Below, in pieces: positions 10,612-20,808 of a DNA stretch of 64,000 bases; the stretch's first letter is position 1; every line of letters begins with the position of its first letter. Both the position numbers and the translations under genes were made by a program. Source of the DNA: Epiperipatus broadwayi (lineage: Eukaryota > Onychophora > Udeonychophora > Euonychophora > Peripatidae); the NCBI GenBank assembly GCA_028023455.1, contig JAQFVV010012398.1, positions 6,408,682 through 6,472,681 of the forward strand, in the 5' to 3' direction. Below the pieces are notes generated by a model that saw only the letters and a program-made list of their open reading frames with translations, made no database searches and had not been told where the DNA came from.

Positions 10612-13496
10612 TGAAACAGTATGATTTGATCGTCATACGTTTCACCTATTCTAGAAATCAATAGCCTTCATTTCCCTAGTTCAAACCCTAAAGGTACACA
10701 TATATATAACAATATACTTGGGAATTTAACAGGTATAAAAACGTATATTTACACGTATGTGTGTGTAATTGTATATGCACACACGTTTGCTATAATTGTA
10801 TATATTTTGTAATAATTTTATTTGCTAAAGAAATGGTATATTCATATCTGAATATTATCATTATATAACGTACACACCTTATAATTTTATAAATATTCAT
10901 CTTATGATTTTAAATAATTGAATTGGTTTCAAGCTGGAAAAATTGTAATAGATAAGAACAGAATTCTCTAAAGTATTTCAAACTGGCTTTAAAGTACCCA
11001 ATTACTTAACCATGTAGAGCAACTAAAAACAAAGGTAGATGTCTCACATCTAGGATAAAACGCTAGCAGCTTAAATCTCTTTCAGTAAAAGAAAAGGAGA
11101 AGCAATCCAATGTTTAAAAAAAAGAACTTTACCAATCTCCTGAGACACCGCCGGTACAAATCCAGATTTTAGGATTCTTAATAAAATAAAAGTTGGACAA
11201 TTAAACCTGCACTGAAATCCAGATTGGAACTAGAATCTGAGAAAAATAAAAGGAACAATGAATAAACCTGAAATCAATCAACCGATTCGTCTGAAGCTGA
11301 TGCAATTAAGACTTCTTAGATTTTAATGTCTAAAAATAAAGATTGTGAATGAACTGTAAGAGGGGGGGGGTTAAAAAAGTATAAAAAAGGCAATTGAAAG
11401 AAAATTGTCATCCATTTTTGCTTTACTCGTGTTTCAACTGTCCAGGCAGCAGGCCCAGTTTCTACCATGCAAATAATTGGCTAGAAAAGCAAAGGCCATC
11501 TTCCCAATGGTCAAGAACCGTTTATGGAGCCCGGAGATCCAAACCACAGCCCTACTTAAAGAATAGCCCAACGATGAACCAGCAGAAATCAGTCCATGCG
11601 TGTATTTCCTATTTTCAAGCTGCAAGCCTTCTCAATCAAACTAAATCTTAAAGCTATAGCCATCTATAAATCTTTCCTAAAGCTAGCTATATAATAAGTA
11701 ATGTGCACAAACTCTTCCATTCAAATTTTATAAATTAATCATACTATGTTTAAAAGGTGTATTCCCTCTTAAAGTAATTAACTGTATTAGATAAACGTAT
11801 CTCAACCTGTATAATTTAAAATATGTTAAAAGTTAAATGTAAATCTTGCCTGATTTCAAATTCTTAAATCTCTTTTAAATTCAACTTATAAAAGCTTATT
11901 TGTCTTATTATTTTCTCTATTTGCGTCTATACTTTTGCATCTCTATATATATTTTGTTAAAATGCATTTATTGATTTATGCTTTGCCTTCGGAGCAGAGA
12001 CTATTAATTATTATAACTTAAAGAGACGTTTTGTTCTCAAGTAAAATAATTATGCTGTTTGGCATATCTATAGATTGTCTCTGGTCCGAAACCTACTTTG
12101 ATATATTATTTGAACGGCTATGCGTAGCTTAATATCACATATGTTGCTTATTAAAAGGTTTGTTTGGTTAAATAAAAGAGAGTGATAATTTAAGGCATAT
12201 TCAGTAGTTAGCCAAGTGTAAGCCCCAGATATGCTTTAGACCCCTTAATGTAATTGCATATAATATGTAGTTAATTAATAAACTAGATCAATTTAAATAA
12301 AGTCCTCTTTAGCACAATTTCAGTGTTTATTTAACTAACTGGCGTAGGGTAGTTTGCAGAAGAAACTATAGATTTCGCGCTTTAAGAGTTGTTATAATTA
12401 AGATTCCAAAAGCGTTGTGAATGGGTTTTTACGAAGCACTGAGGTGCATTCCGTCTTGCTATCGTATAATTATTAAGATAAGATTAAGTTTTAAGGGCTA
12501 TCTTATCATCCTTAGTTCGGGCAGCCTCCTCTTGAATGGGATAATGATTTTAAGGGTCATTCCCATTTCCTCCTTTAAAAACTGGAACACCGGAATCCAG
12601 CATCTTATATCATGGCTGTTCGAGCATCCGAACTAAAAGTTCATGTATAGCAGGCGAGCGGTATCTGAGAACCGAGCAAACGCTGCTGAATCTCATGAGT
12701 AAAAGCACATTCAAGCCGCATCTGATGTAATTTGCATAGCGCCGTAGCCTCAGAAGTTATGCTACAAAACGCCAGTTCATCTGTTGTATATTAATTGTTC
12801 AGCATTGATCTGAACCTAAGATCTAGTTTATCTAAGAATATCTACATAAAGAGCACATTGACTGCTCCTCACGTATTGATAAATTTAAGTACACATTGTA
12901 TAAATTTGCCACTCTCTTAGAGTTTAACTCTTAACATACTGAGTAGGAATGGCAGACATAATCTAGACATCAGTATAGACGTAAAATAATTATTAACGTA
13001 TAAACGATATAATAGAATAATGATCGTTAAGTAATTGGTTACAGAACGTGTAGTTCGTATTTTCACCATCCCACCTGCGAGTGGAATATTCAGTATATTT
13101 AATTGTTATTGTTTGTTTGTCAAATTAAATAATTTTAAAATCTATTAACGTCTGCAGTATTATTCACCTTATTTATATTAAATCACCATCCATAATGATT
13201 TTATATGCATTAGATAATCAGCCATAGGTTGTGTGAGTGTGTTTGGTTAAGCTATAAATATTTAGTTAAATATCCCCGAGTCTCTCGTTCTACCCTTTGC
13301 TATTGCCGGCGCGGAAATTGAGAGATTACGAGTGTAACCTCATATATGTCATTCATAAGGTAGTAAGTCAGGGAGTGTTGGGGAAGGAGCTGAGGTGCGG
13401 TCAGATTTGGTCTCAAACCCTCATCTAGATCAGCCTTGGTATAATTTACCAAAACTCTGGATTTTGTTGCGTGGATGTTCAAATATGACTGTTACA
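10612..13496 (+). repeat. left (5') LTR, 2885 bp
   Basis: Aligns along its full length with 17904-20804. By eye I count about 25 substitutions and a few indels: a G9 versus G7 run, a 24-bp segment missing here after 11625, and a few short ones. About ten differences are CpG here against TpG or CpA in the right copy. Short frames inside (11394-11651, 12421-12636) occur in both copies but look fortuitous. Confidence 0.85.
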
Positions 13497-13518
13497 TAGT
13501 ATTTTTTTTTTCCGGGAA

Positions 13519-13545
13519 TGTCGCGCCAACTGGGGCCTTCGAATA
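13519..13545 (+). promoter_or_regulatory. candidate primer binding site
   Basis: TGTCGCGCCAACTGGGGCC begins 22 nt after the left LTR. It resembles the GCGCCCAACGTGGGGC-type primer sites of animal Gypsy elements but starts TGT instead of TGG, and I cannot name a tRNA. It is a GC-rich patch in an otherwise T-rich leader. Confidence 0.4.
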
Positions 13546-13929
13546 TAAACCTACATACCTGAGAGGGGATGTTAACATAGATGTATTTTCATATCATTCG
13601 TTATATATGTGTGGATTTTTTTTTCCGAATATGAACGCCAAACGTGGAGTTTCGTTAATTTTCTCCACGCCCTGAACTAAATGCATACGAACGCACAAAT
13701 CATATAGATTTATGTTGAAGTTCAAGTTTATATTTTGTCGAGTTATATTTTATATTTACGATATACGTAGAATTTTTATATCTATATATGTATAATGCAC
13801 GCATTGGTAGTGAAAATTTTATTTTGTCTAAGAGAAACGTTCGATTATTATATTTTGATATTTTATTGATTTTTGATTTTTTGATTGATTGTTATTTAAA
13901 GGCAGTGGCAATTAATTTCACTTTTTATC

Positions 13930-14690
13930 AATTTTATATATATGCGAGTGAAAAAGTAAAATGTCGTTTAGAGTATAGAATTCGTAAAAAGATTTCTAAA
14001 CGCCAACGCAAAAGTTAAAATCAGTAGTTCTGCCACAAGTAATTTCGCCTTTTGTCAAGTATATATATGCGTGTGAAAAATAAAGTTTTGTTTTAGATCA
14101 TATGATTTGTAATATTTCTAAACATAAATGCTAAAATCGGCAGGTAGTAGGAAAGATTTTTTTTTAAAAAAGATTATTTTATATGTGCGTATTGATAATA
14201 AACTTTTTCTCCATTGTAATTAAAAGCAATAAGTAAATAGGAAAGAGAAATTTTTACATTATTTTATATATGTAGTGATAATGGATTTTTCCAATTGTAA
14301 TTAAAAGATGTAAATAAATAAGAAAGCAGTCTTTTTTTTTGTTTTGTTGAAATAATTTATATATATACGCGTGTCGTGAATAGTTTTAATAGTTAAATAG
14401 GAAGAATTTTTTTTGAAATATTTTATACATATATACGCGTGTTGATGGTAAATTTTTTTGTTTGTCACAAAAGGACATTCAATTGTGATTAAAGACAGTG
14501 ACTGAGATGGATTTCGAATTTTATACGCAAGTAAAACGTTTTGAAATATTTTATATATATGTATGCGTGTCAATAGTAAATTTTTTTTTTGCCACAAAAG
14601 AGCGGTCAATTATGATCGAAAGTAGTGACTAAAATTGTTATAATTTTATCCACAGTTATGTATATATGTGTGGGTGAAAAATGTAAATTT
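13930..14690 (+). repeat. degenerate ~80-120-bp tandem array in the element leader
   Basis: ATATATATGCGTGTG-like blocks recur at about 13938, 14061, 14176, 14262, 14358, 14432, 14557 and 14658. Each is followed by a T-rich run and, in several units, by CACAAAAG and GATTAAAGxxAGTGACT. The units are diverged, unlike the nearly identical LTRs. Confidence 0.6.
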
Positions 14691-14894
14691 CTAGTCTATG
14701 TTAGGTGTTGTATAACACACTTTCTCAAATCAAATTCACGGGAGTTGGAATGTAAACACACTGTGGCTGATAAAAATTATTTTTGTAATGAGAAATAAAC
14801 GAAAAATTTTAAATTTTGTTATATAAACAGCAATGCATATGGTGAGGTCCAATACCGTTTATATATAGATACGGGTATCTCATCCACTGGCAAC

Positions 14895-14910
14895 TGGCGC
14901 CCGGGGCTCT
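14895..14910 (+). promoter_or_regulatory. second primer-site-like sequence
   Basis: TGGCGCCCGGGGCTCT starts with the TGGCGCC expected of sites complementary to a tRNA 3' end. It lies 1.4 kb inside the element, so it would serve only a longer or older LTR arrangement. I found no second LTR pair that would use it. Confidence 0.25.
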
Positions 14911-15350
14911 TAAATAGCCGAGAGTTCCTCATATAAATTTGTTGTCAGGGTGAGAAAATTGAAAGGACTCACTGTCGGGAAGTTTGGTTGGTGATTCAAT
15001 TGTACTAGAGTGAATAAACAAACGATCAGGCAAGATTATTCTATATATATGTGTGTACTTAAAAGGGGAATGAAGTTCAAAAAAAAAAACAATCATAGTT
15101 AAAAGAAATAGTGATGGCAGCTCTGCAGTGTTGGAAAGAGAAGACAGGCATGGGTAAGAACAATTTTATTATTATTAGTTAAATTTTTTTTTGGTTATCA
15201 TTGTAATCTCATATGTTAGATAAATTAAGGGCTTCAGTTCTAAGTAGTTACTAGTGGTAGGGCAGAATCCATGGACGGTTTTTTTTTTCATTGGGGAGAA
15301 TGGCAATACGCTATTGAGAATAAATTAAAGTACATTTAGCAAAAATCAGA

Positions 15351-15473
15351 ATGGATAACAGTACAGAAGAGAGAGCAATGGTAGAGAAGAGTGAGGCAAG
15401 AGAGGAAAGGCTAGAAGAAGGAGTGGAGAGTAAAGGAAAGATTAAGATAGGGAAGAGAAATAGTAGAAATTAA
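15351..15473 (+). CDS. short ORF upstream of the charged ORF
   Basis: A 40-residue acidic ORF (opens MDNSTEERAMVEKSEA) in a different frame from the main ORF. The main frame is open from 15451 and there encodes a similar stretch, INSTEEDIVGKS. A ~120-bp piece therefore looks internally duplicated, with a frame change between copies. It may be the displaced original N-terminus of the main protein. A donor-like GGGTAAGAA lies at 15152. Confidence 0.3.
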   Translation: MDNSTEERAMVEKSEAREERLEEGVESKGKIKIGKRNSRN

Positions 15474-15546
15474 TAGTACAGAAGAAGATATAGTAGGGAA
15501 AAGTACGAGAAGTGGGGATGCTGAAAACAAGGAAAACAACCCAGAT

Positions 15547-17286
15547 ATGGGGGAGCAATCTGAGGAGAAGCCAGAGAAGGCTTTGGAAGAGACAGAAAAG
15601 GAAGGAGAGGGAGTGTTAGCAGCCATATTCAGAATACTGGCACAAATTAAGGCAGAGAAAGAAGCAGAAAAGAAAGAAAGAGACAAGGAAAAAGAAAAAA
15701 GAGATAAGGAAAGAGGAGAAAGAGATGAGGAAAGAGAAAGAAGAGACAAGGAGAGAGAAAAAAGGGAGAAAGAGAGAGATGATAGGTTATATGCCCTATG
15801 GAGGGAGAGAGAAGAAAGGGACCAAAAGATTAGGAAGGAAAAAGAAGCCAGGGACAAGGTAGCCAAGCAGGAACAGGAGAGAATATCAAAAGCTAGAGAA
15901 GAGAGTAGAGTTACTGAGAAAGACAAAGAAGCTGTAATATGGTATCCAGAAGAGGTTGAACTAAGAGAAACTAAGGGTGAAATGGTGGAAGAAGTTGTAG
16001 AGATAGGTAGAGAAATGGAGAACAAGGAGAGTAACCATGAGGATGTAGATACAGAAGAAGTAGAAAAAACAGAATCTCCTTTTGAAATAAGATCGAAAGA
16101 GCAAAGAAGTGAGTCGGGGGTTGTGGAAGAAATGTTGCAAGTTAGTATGCAAAAAGAGATGTGGGAAATGAGTGAAAAAAATAGTTTAGTGGAGGAACAT
16201 GTTAAAACAGAAAGGAAGCCAGAGGATACCATTGAGATAAAGCAAGTTGAAGGAACTTTAGAAGTTTCAACCAAAGATATTTCAGGGGAATCACAGGTTG
16301 AAAATCCTATTACTGATGAAACAAAAATCGAGATTATTAAAAAGGAAGATATTGAAATTAGGAAGAGTGATATGGAAATTGCCAATCCACCTTCAGGAAA
16401 GCTGCTAATTGTGGAATATATCTCTAAAACTGCAAAAGGAGAGGTAGTACATACAGAAGTCGAGACAGACATGGTATTAAACACCGAAAAAAAATATAAA
16501 ATGGACGTGAAGGTAGTAGAAGACTCCAAAATAGTTGTAGGGATTGAGGGGTTTAACTTTGATATAAAAATGGAGGAAGAGTTGAGACTTGATGAAGAAA
16601 CTGTAGAAGAGTTTAAAAGGGATACAAAGACTGCTGAGGAGTCGCAAGCTGATTTAATAAAATCTAAAATTGATGTAAGTGTTATAACAGAGTCCAACAT
16701 CAGTGGTGAGATCATGGAAAAGTATAAAATCAATGCTGTGAATATGGATAATTGTAATATCAATTGGGAGATATCAGAAGATTCAAAAATCTATTCAGAG
16801 ACTGAAATTGATATCGAAAACATGGAAGAGATGAAACCTGATGAAATCATGCAGGGATCTTTTGAACAACAAAAGATAGTTCAGAACATTGAGGACTCTA
16901 TAGATAAGGAAGCAAATGATGTGAAATACAAAGTAAATCCTCTTTCGACCTCATCGAAGCATGTTATTGTTATTGAAGAAATTAAGCCAAAATCTTACCC
17001 AGAAGTACTAAAACTAAAGGCAATTGAGGTTACCGAAACTTGCATAAATAGGAATGTTTTAGAAGACAGACCTTTCTCAGAAATTTCCAAAATGAATAAG
17101 TTTGATCGAGGGGCAGAAGATAGCAGAGCTAAGTCTGGGATCAAGGCCTGGGAGGATGGAGTGATTTTTGATGGTGAGAGTAGCCCAGATACTGCCAGAA
17201 CCCAAATGGGAAAGACAGGGTGGAAAAGGAAGAGGAGAAAAGAAATTACGTCGTTAGTAGGAGAAAATCATATGGTTGGAATATGA
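15547..17286 (+). CDS. charged 579-residue protein of the LTR element (Gag-like, unassigned)
   Basis: Intact ATG-to-stop frame. Residues ~30-125 are almost entirely E, K, R and D in runs such as KERDKEKEKRDKERGERD and should form a long charged helix or coiled coil. Residues ~130-540 are acidic with loose repeats (EDSKI, TEVETD, DIEIRKSDMEI). Near the C-terminus WKRKRRKE resembles a nuclear localisation signal. There is no CCHC zinc knuckle, DTG/DSG protease or RT motif. A coiled-coil N-terminus is common in animal Gypsy Gag proteins, so a truncated or rearranged Gag is my best guess, and a captured host gene is the alternative. The first in-frame ATG was chosen; the frame is open upstream to 15451. 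The serine-rich frame on the opposite strand (15411-16763) is its shadow. Confidence 0.6.
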   Translation: MGEQSEEKPEKALEETEKEGEGVLAAIFRILAQIKAEKEAEKKERDKEKEKRDKERGERDEERERRDKEREKREKERDDRLYALWREREERDQKIRKEKEARDKVAKQEQERISKAREESRVTEKDKEAVIWYPEEVELRETKGEMVEEVVEIGREMENKESNHEDVDTEEVEKTESPFEIRSKEQRSESGVVEEMLQVSMQKEMWEMSEKNSLVEEHVKTERKPEDTIEIKQVEGTLEVSTKDISGESQVENPITDETKIEIIKKEDIEIRKSDMEIANPPSGKLLIVEYISKTAKGEVVHTEVETDMVLNTEKKYKMDVKVVEDSKIVVGIEGFNFDIKMEEELRLDEETVEEFKRDTKTAEESQADLIKSKIDVSVITESNISGEIMEKYKINAVNMDNCNINWEISEDSKIYSETEIDIENMEEMKPDEIMQGSFEQQKIVQNIEDSIDKEANDVKYKVNPLSTSSKHVIVIEEIKPKSYPEVLKLKAIEVTETCINRNVLEDRPFSEISKMNKFDRGAEDSRAKSGIKAWEDGVIFDGESSPDTARTQMGKTGWKRKRRKEITSLVGENHMVGI

Positions 17287-17447
17287 GAAAGCGGATAAGG
17301 TTTCGAGGAACAAGGTTTCGAGAGATTAATGATAATGTTCCAAAGAATAAGGTTGCAAAGCCGATAAGGTTTCTAATGCTTAGAGCCAAAGGTGAAATAG
17401 ACCGTAAAACAAAACCCCCAGATGCATCAGGAATAGTTAATATTTAA
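17220..17447 (+). CDS. overlapping basic ORF, possible remnant of a downstream frame
   Basis: About 75 residues in the -1 frame relative to the main ORF, overlapping its last 67 nt and running past its stop. It is very basic (RRKSYGWNMRKRIRFRGTRF) and ends KPPDASGIVNI. It has no in-frame ATG at its start, so it would need frameshifting. It could be the surviving C-terminal end of a lost pol frame. No motif confirms this. Confidence 0.25.
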   Translation: MEKEEEKRNYVVSRRKSYGWNMRKRIRFRGTRFREINDNVPKNKVAKPIRFLMLRAKGEIDRKTKPPDASGIVNI

Positions 17448-17903
17448 GGATCTAGTTCACATTTTACCAGTAAAAATATATATAGGTATGGTGATAAGCC
17501 TATTGGTAGAGGTAGTTTTTTTTTATATATGTTTTTTTTTATTATTGTTATTATGTGGTAACATATTTAGTAGATGTAGAGGAATGATTATATATATATA
17601 GGTAAGAGTAAGGCATAGGTATATTTTATCGATATGAACAATGAGGTAGTAGATGTAGTGAGAAATGGATTAGATTTTAGAGTGAAAGGATTCATTTGTT
17701 GGTCATGCGTTTTGTTTTTTTTTGTGTGTTTTTTTTTTTTTTGTACAGAGTAGACCAAAGTTAGGATGGGAGGTGCTGATACCATGTGAGAAATAAATTT
17801 CATAAATCTTATACACATAAAATGACTTATGATTGCTCATTTAAATAATAAGTAAATTCATTTTTTTTTTATTGTTTTTTTTTGTTTCCGGACTTCACTG
17901 ATA
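17448..17903 (+). other. 3' untranslated part of the LTR element
   Basis: T-rich with runs of 10-14 T. The only purine-rich tract is around 17763-17773 (AGGATGGGAGG), 130 nt before the right LTR; it resembles a polypurine tract but is displaced. Confidence 0.5.
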
Positions 17904-20804
17904 TGAAACAGTATGATTTGATCATCATACGTTTCACCTATTCTAGAAATCAATAGCCTTCATTTCCCTAGTTCAAACCCTAAAGGTACACACATATATA
18001 ACAATATACTTGGGAATTTAACAGATATAAAAATGTATATTTACACGTATGTGTGTGTAATTGTATATGCACACACGTTTGCTATAATTGTATATATTTT
18101 GTAATAATTTTATTTGCTAAAGAAATGGTATATTCATATCTGAATATTATCATTATATAACGTACACACCTTATAATTTTATAAATATTCATCTTATGAT
18201 TTTAAATAATTGAATTGGTTTCAAGCTGGAAAAATTGTAATAGATAAGAACAGAATTCTCTAAAGTATTTCAAACTGGCTTTAAAGTACCCAATTACTTA
18301 ACCATGTAGAGCAACTAAAAACAAAGGTAGATGTCTCACATCTAGGATAAAACGCTAGCAGCTTAAATCTCTTTCAGTAAAAGAAAAGGAGAAGCAATCC
18401 AATGTTTAAAAAAAGAACTTTACCAATCTCCTGAGACACCGCCGGTACAAATCCAGATTTTAGGATTCTTAATAAAATAAAAGTTGGACAATTAAACCTG
18501 CACTGAAATCCAGATTGGAACTAGAATCTGAGAAAAATAAAAGGAACAATGAATAAACCTGAAATCAATCAACCGATTTGTCTGAAGCTGATGCAATTAA
18601 GACTTCTTAGATTTTAATGTCTAAAAATAAAGATTGTGAATGAACTGTAAGAGGGGGGGTTAAAAAAGTATAAAAAAGGCAATTGAAAGAAAATTGTCAT
18701 CCATTTTTGCTTTACTCGTGTTTCAACTGTCCAGGCAGCAGGCCCAGTTTCTACCATGCAAATAATTGGCTAGAAAAGCAAAGGCCATCTTCCCGATGGT
18801 CAAGAACCGTTTATGGAGCCCGGAGATCCAAACCACAGCCCTACTTAAAGAATAGCCCAACGATGAACCAGCAGAAATCAGTCCATGCGTGTATTTCCTA
18901 TTTTCAAGCTGCAAGCCTCCAGATAAATAACCGGTAACCACTTCTCAATCAAACTAAATCTTAAAGCTATAGCCATCTATAAATCTTTCCTAAAGCTAGC
19001 TATATAATAAGTAATGTGCACAAACTCTTCCATTCAAGTTTTATAAATTAATCATACTATGTTTAAAAGGTGTATTCCCTCTTAAAGTAATTAACTGTAT
19101 TAGATAAACGTATCTCAACCTGTATAATTTAAAATATGTTAAAAGTTAAATGTAAATCTTGCCTGATTTCAAATTCTTAAATCTCTTTTAAATTCAACTT
19201 ATAAAAACTTATTTGTCTTATTATTTTCTCTATTTGCGTCTATACTTTTGCATCTCTATATATATTTTGTTAAAATGCATTTATTGATTTATGCTTTGCC
19301 TTCGGAGCAGAGACTATTAATTAATATAACTTAAAGAGACGTTTTGTTCTCAAGTAAAGTAATTATGCTGTTTGGCATATCTATAGATTGTCTCTGGTCC
19401 AAAACCTACTTTGATATATTATTTGAACGGCTATGCGTAGCTTAATATCACATATGTTGCTTATTAAAAGGTTTGTTTGGTTAAATAAAAGAGAGTGATA
19501 ATTTAAGGCATATTCAGTAGTTAGCCAAGTGTAAGCCCCAGATATGCTTTAGACCCCTTAATGTAATTGCATATAATATGTAGTTAATTCATAAACTAGA
19601 TCAATTTTAATAAAGTCCTCTTTAGCACAATTTCAGTGTTTATTTAACTAACTGGCATAGGGTAGTTTGCAGAAGAAACTATAGATTTCGCGCTTTAAGA
19701 GTTGTTATAATTAAGATTCCAAAAGCGTTGTGAATGGGTTTTTATGAAGCACTGAGGTGCATTCCGTCTTGCTATCGTATAATTATTAAGATAAGATTAA
19801 GTTTTAAGGGCTATCTTATCATCCTTAGTTCGGGCAGCCTCCTCTTGAATGGGATAATGATTTTAAGGGTCATTCCCATTTCCTCCTTTAAAAACTGGAA
19901 CACCGGAATCCAGCATCTTATATCATGGCTGTTCGAGCATCCGAACTAAAAGTTCATGTATAGCAGGCGAGCGGTATCTGAGAATCGAGCAAACGCTCCT
20001 GAATCTCATGAGTAAAAGCACATTCAAGCCGCATTTGATGTAATTTGCATAGCGCCGTAGCCTCAGAAGTTATGCTACAAAACACCATCTGTTGTATATT
20101 AATTGTTCAGCATTGATCTGAACCTAAGATCTAGTTTATCTAAGAATATCTACATAAAGAGCACATTGACTGCTCCTCACGTATTGATAAATTTAAGTAC
20201 ACATTGTATAAATTTGCCACTCTCTTAGAGTTTAACTCTTAACATACTGAGTAGGAATGGCAGACATAATCTAGACATCAGTATAGACGTAAAATAATTA
20301 TTAACGTATAAACAATATAATAGAATAATGATCGTTAAGTAAATTGGTTACAGAACGTGTAGTTCGTATTTCACCATCCCACCTGTGAGTGGAATATTCA
20401 GTATATTTAATTGTTATTGTTTGTTTGTCAAATTAAATAATTTTAAAATCTATTAACGTCTGCAGTATTATTCACTTTATTTATATTAAATCACCATCCA
20501 TAATGATTTTATATGCATTAGATAATCAGCCATAGGTTGTGTGAGTGTGTTTGGTTAAGCTATAAATATTTAGTTAAATATCCCCGAGTCTCTCGTTCTA
20601 CCCTTTGCTATTGTCGGCGCGGAAATTGAGAGATTACGAGTGTAACCTCATATATGTCATTCATAAGGTAGTAAGTCAGGGAGTGTTGGGGAAGGAGCTG
20701 AGGTGCGGTCAGATTTGGTCTCAAACCCTCATCTAGATCAGCCTTGGTATAATTTACCAAAACTCTGGATTTTGTTGCGTGGATGTTCAAATATGACTGT
20801 TACA
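17904..20804 (+). repeat. right (3') LTR, 2901 bp
   Basis: Full-length partner of 10612-13496. It keeps the 24-bp segment CAGATAAATAACCGGT... near 18918 that the left copy lacks and has lost about nine CpGs still present on the left. Confidence 0.85.
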
Positions 20805-20808
20805 ATAT

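Larger units (their letters stand above)
10612..20804 (+). mobile_element. young non-autonomous LTR retrotransposon with 2.9-kb LTRs
   Basis: The direct repeats 10612-13496 and 17904-20804 begin TGAAACAG and end TGTTACA, giving TG...CA ends with imperfect inverted termini. They are about 99% identical and bordered by ATAT on both outer sides. The 4.4-kb interior (13497-17903) has a primer-site candidate, a degenerate tandem array and one intact 579-codon ORF, but no recognisable protease, RT, RNase H or integrase. By structure it resembles the large retrotransposon derivatives (LARDs) known in other genomes. One difficulty is that no polypurine tract abuts the right LTR: the sequence there is T-rich. 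The clade of the parent element cannot be told. Confidence 0.8.

Noticed and set aside
11394-12636. Short frames present in both LTRs (85 and 71 codons)
   Set aside because: Present in both copies only because the LTRs are duplicated and young. One changes its C-terminus through a 24-bp indel; no domains.
15411-16763. 450-codon serine/leucine-rich frame on the minus strand
   Set aside because: It is the complement of the E/K-rich ORF; GAA/AAG/GAG codons read backwards give TTC/CTT/CTC. The plus frame is longer and starts in a sensible place.
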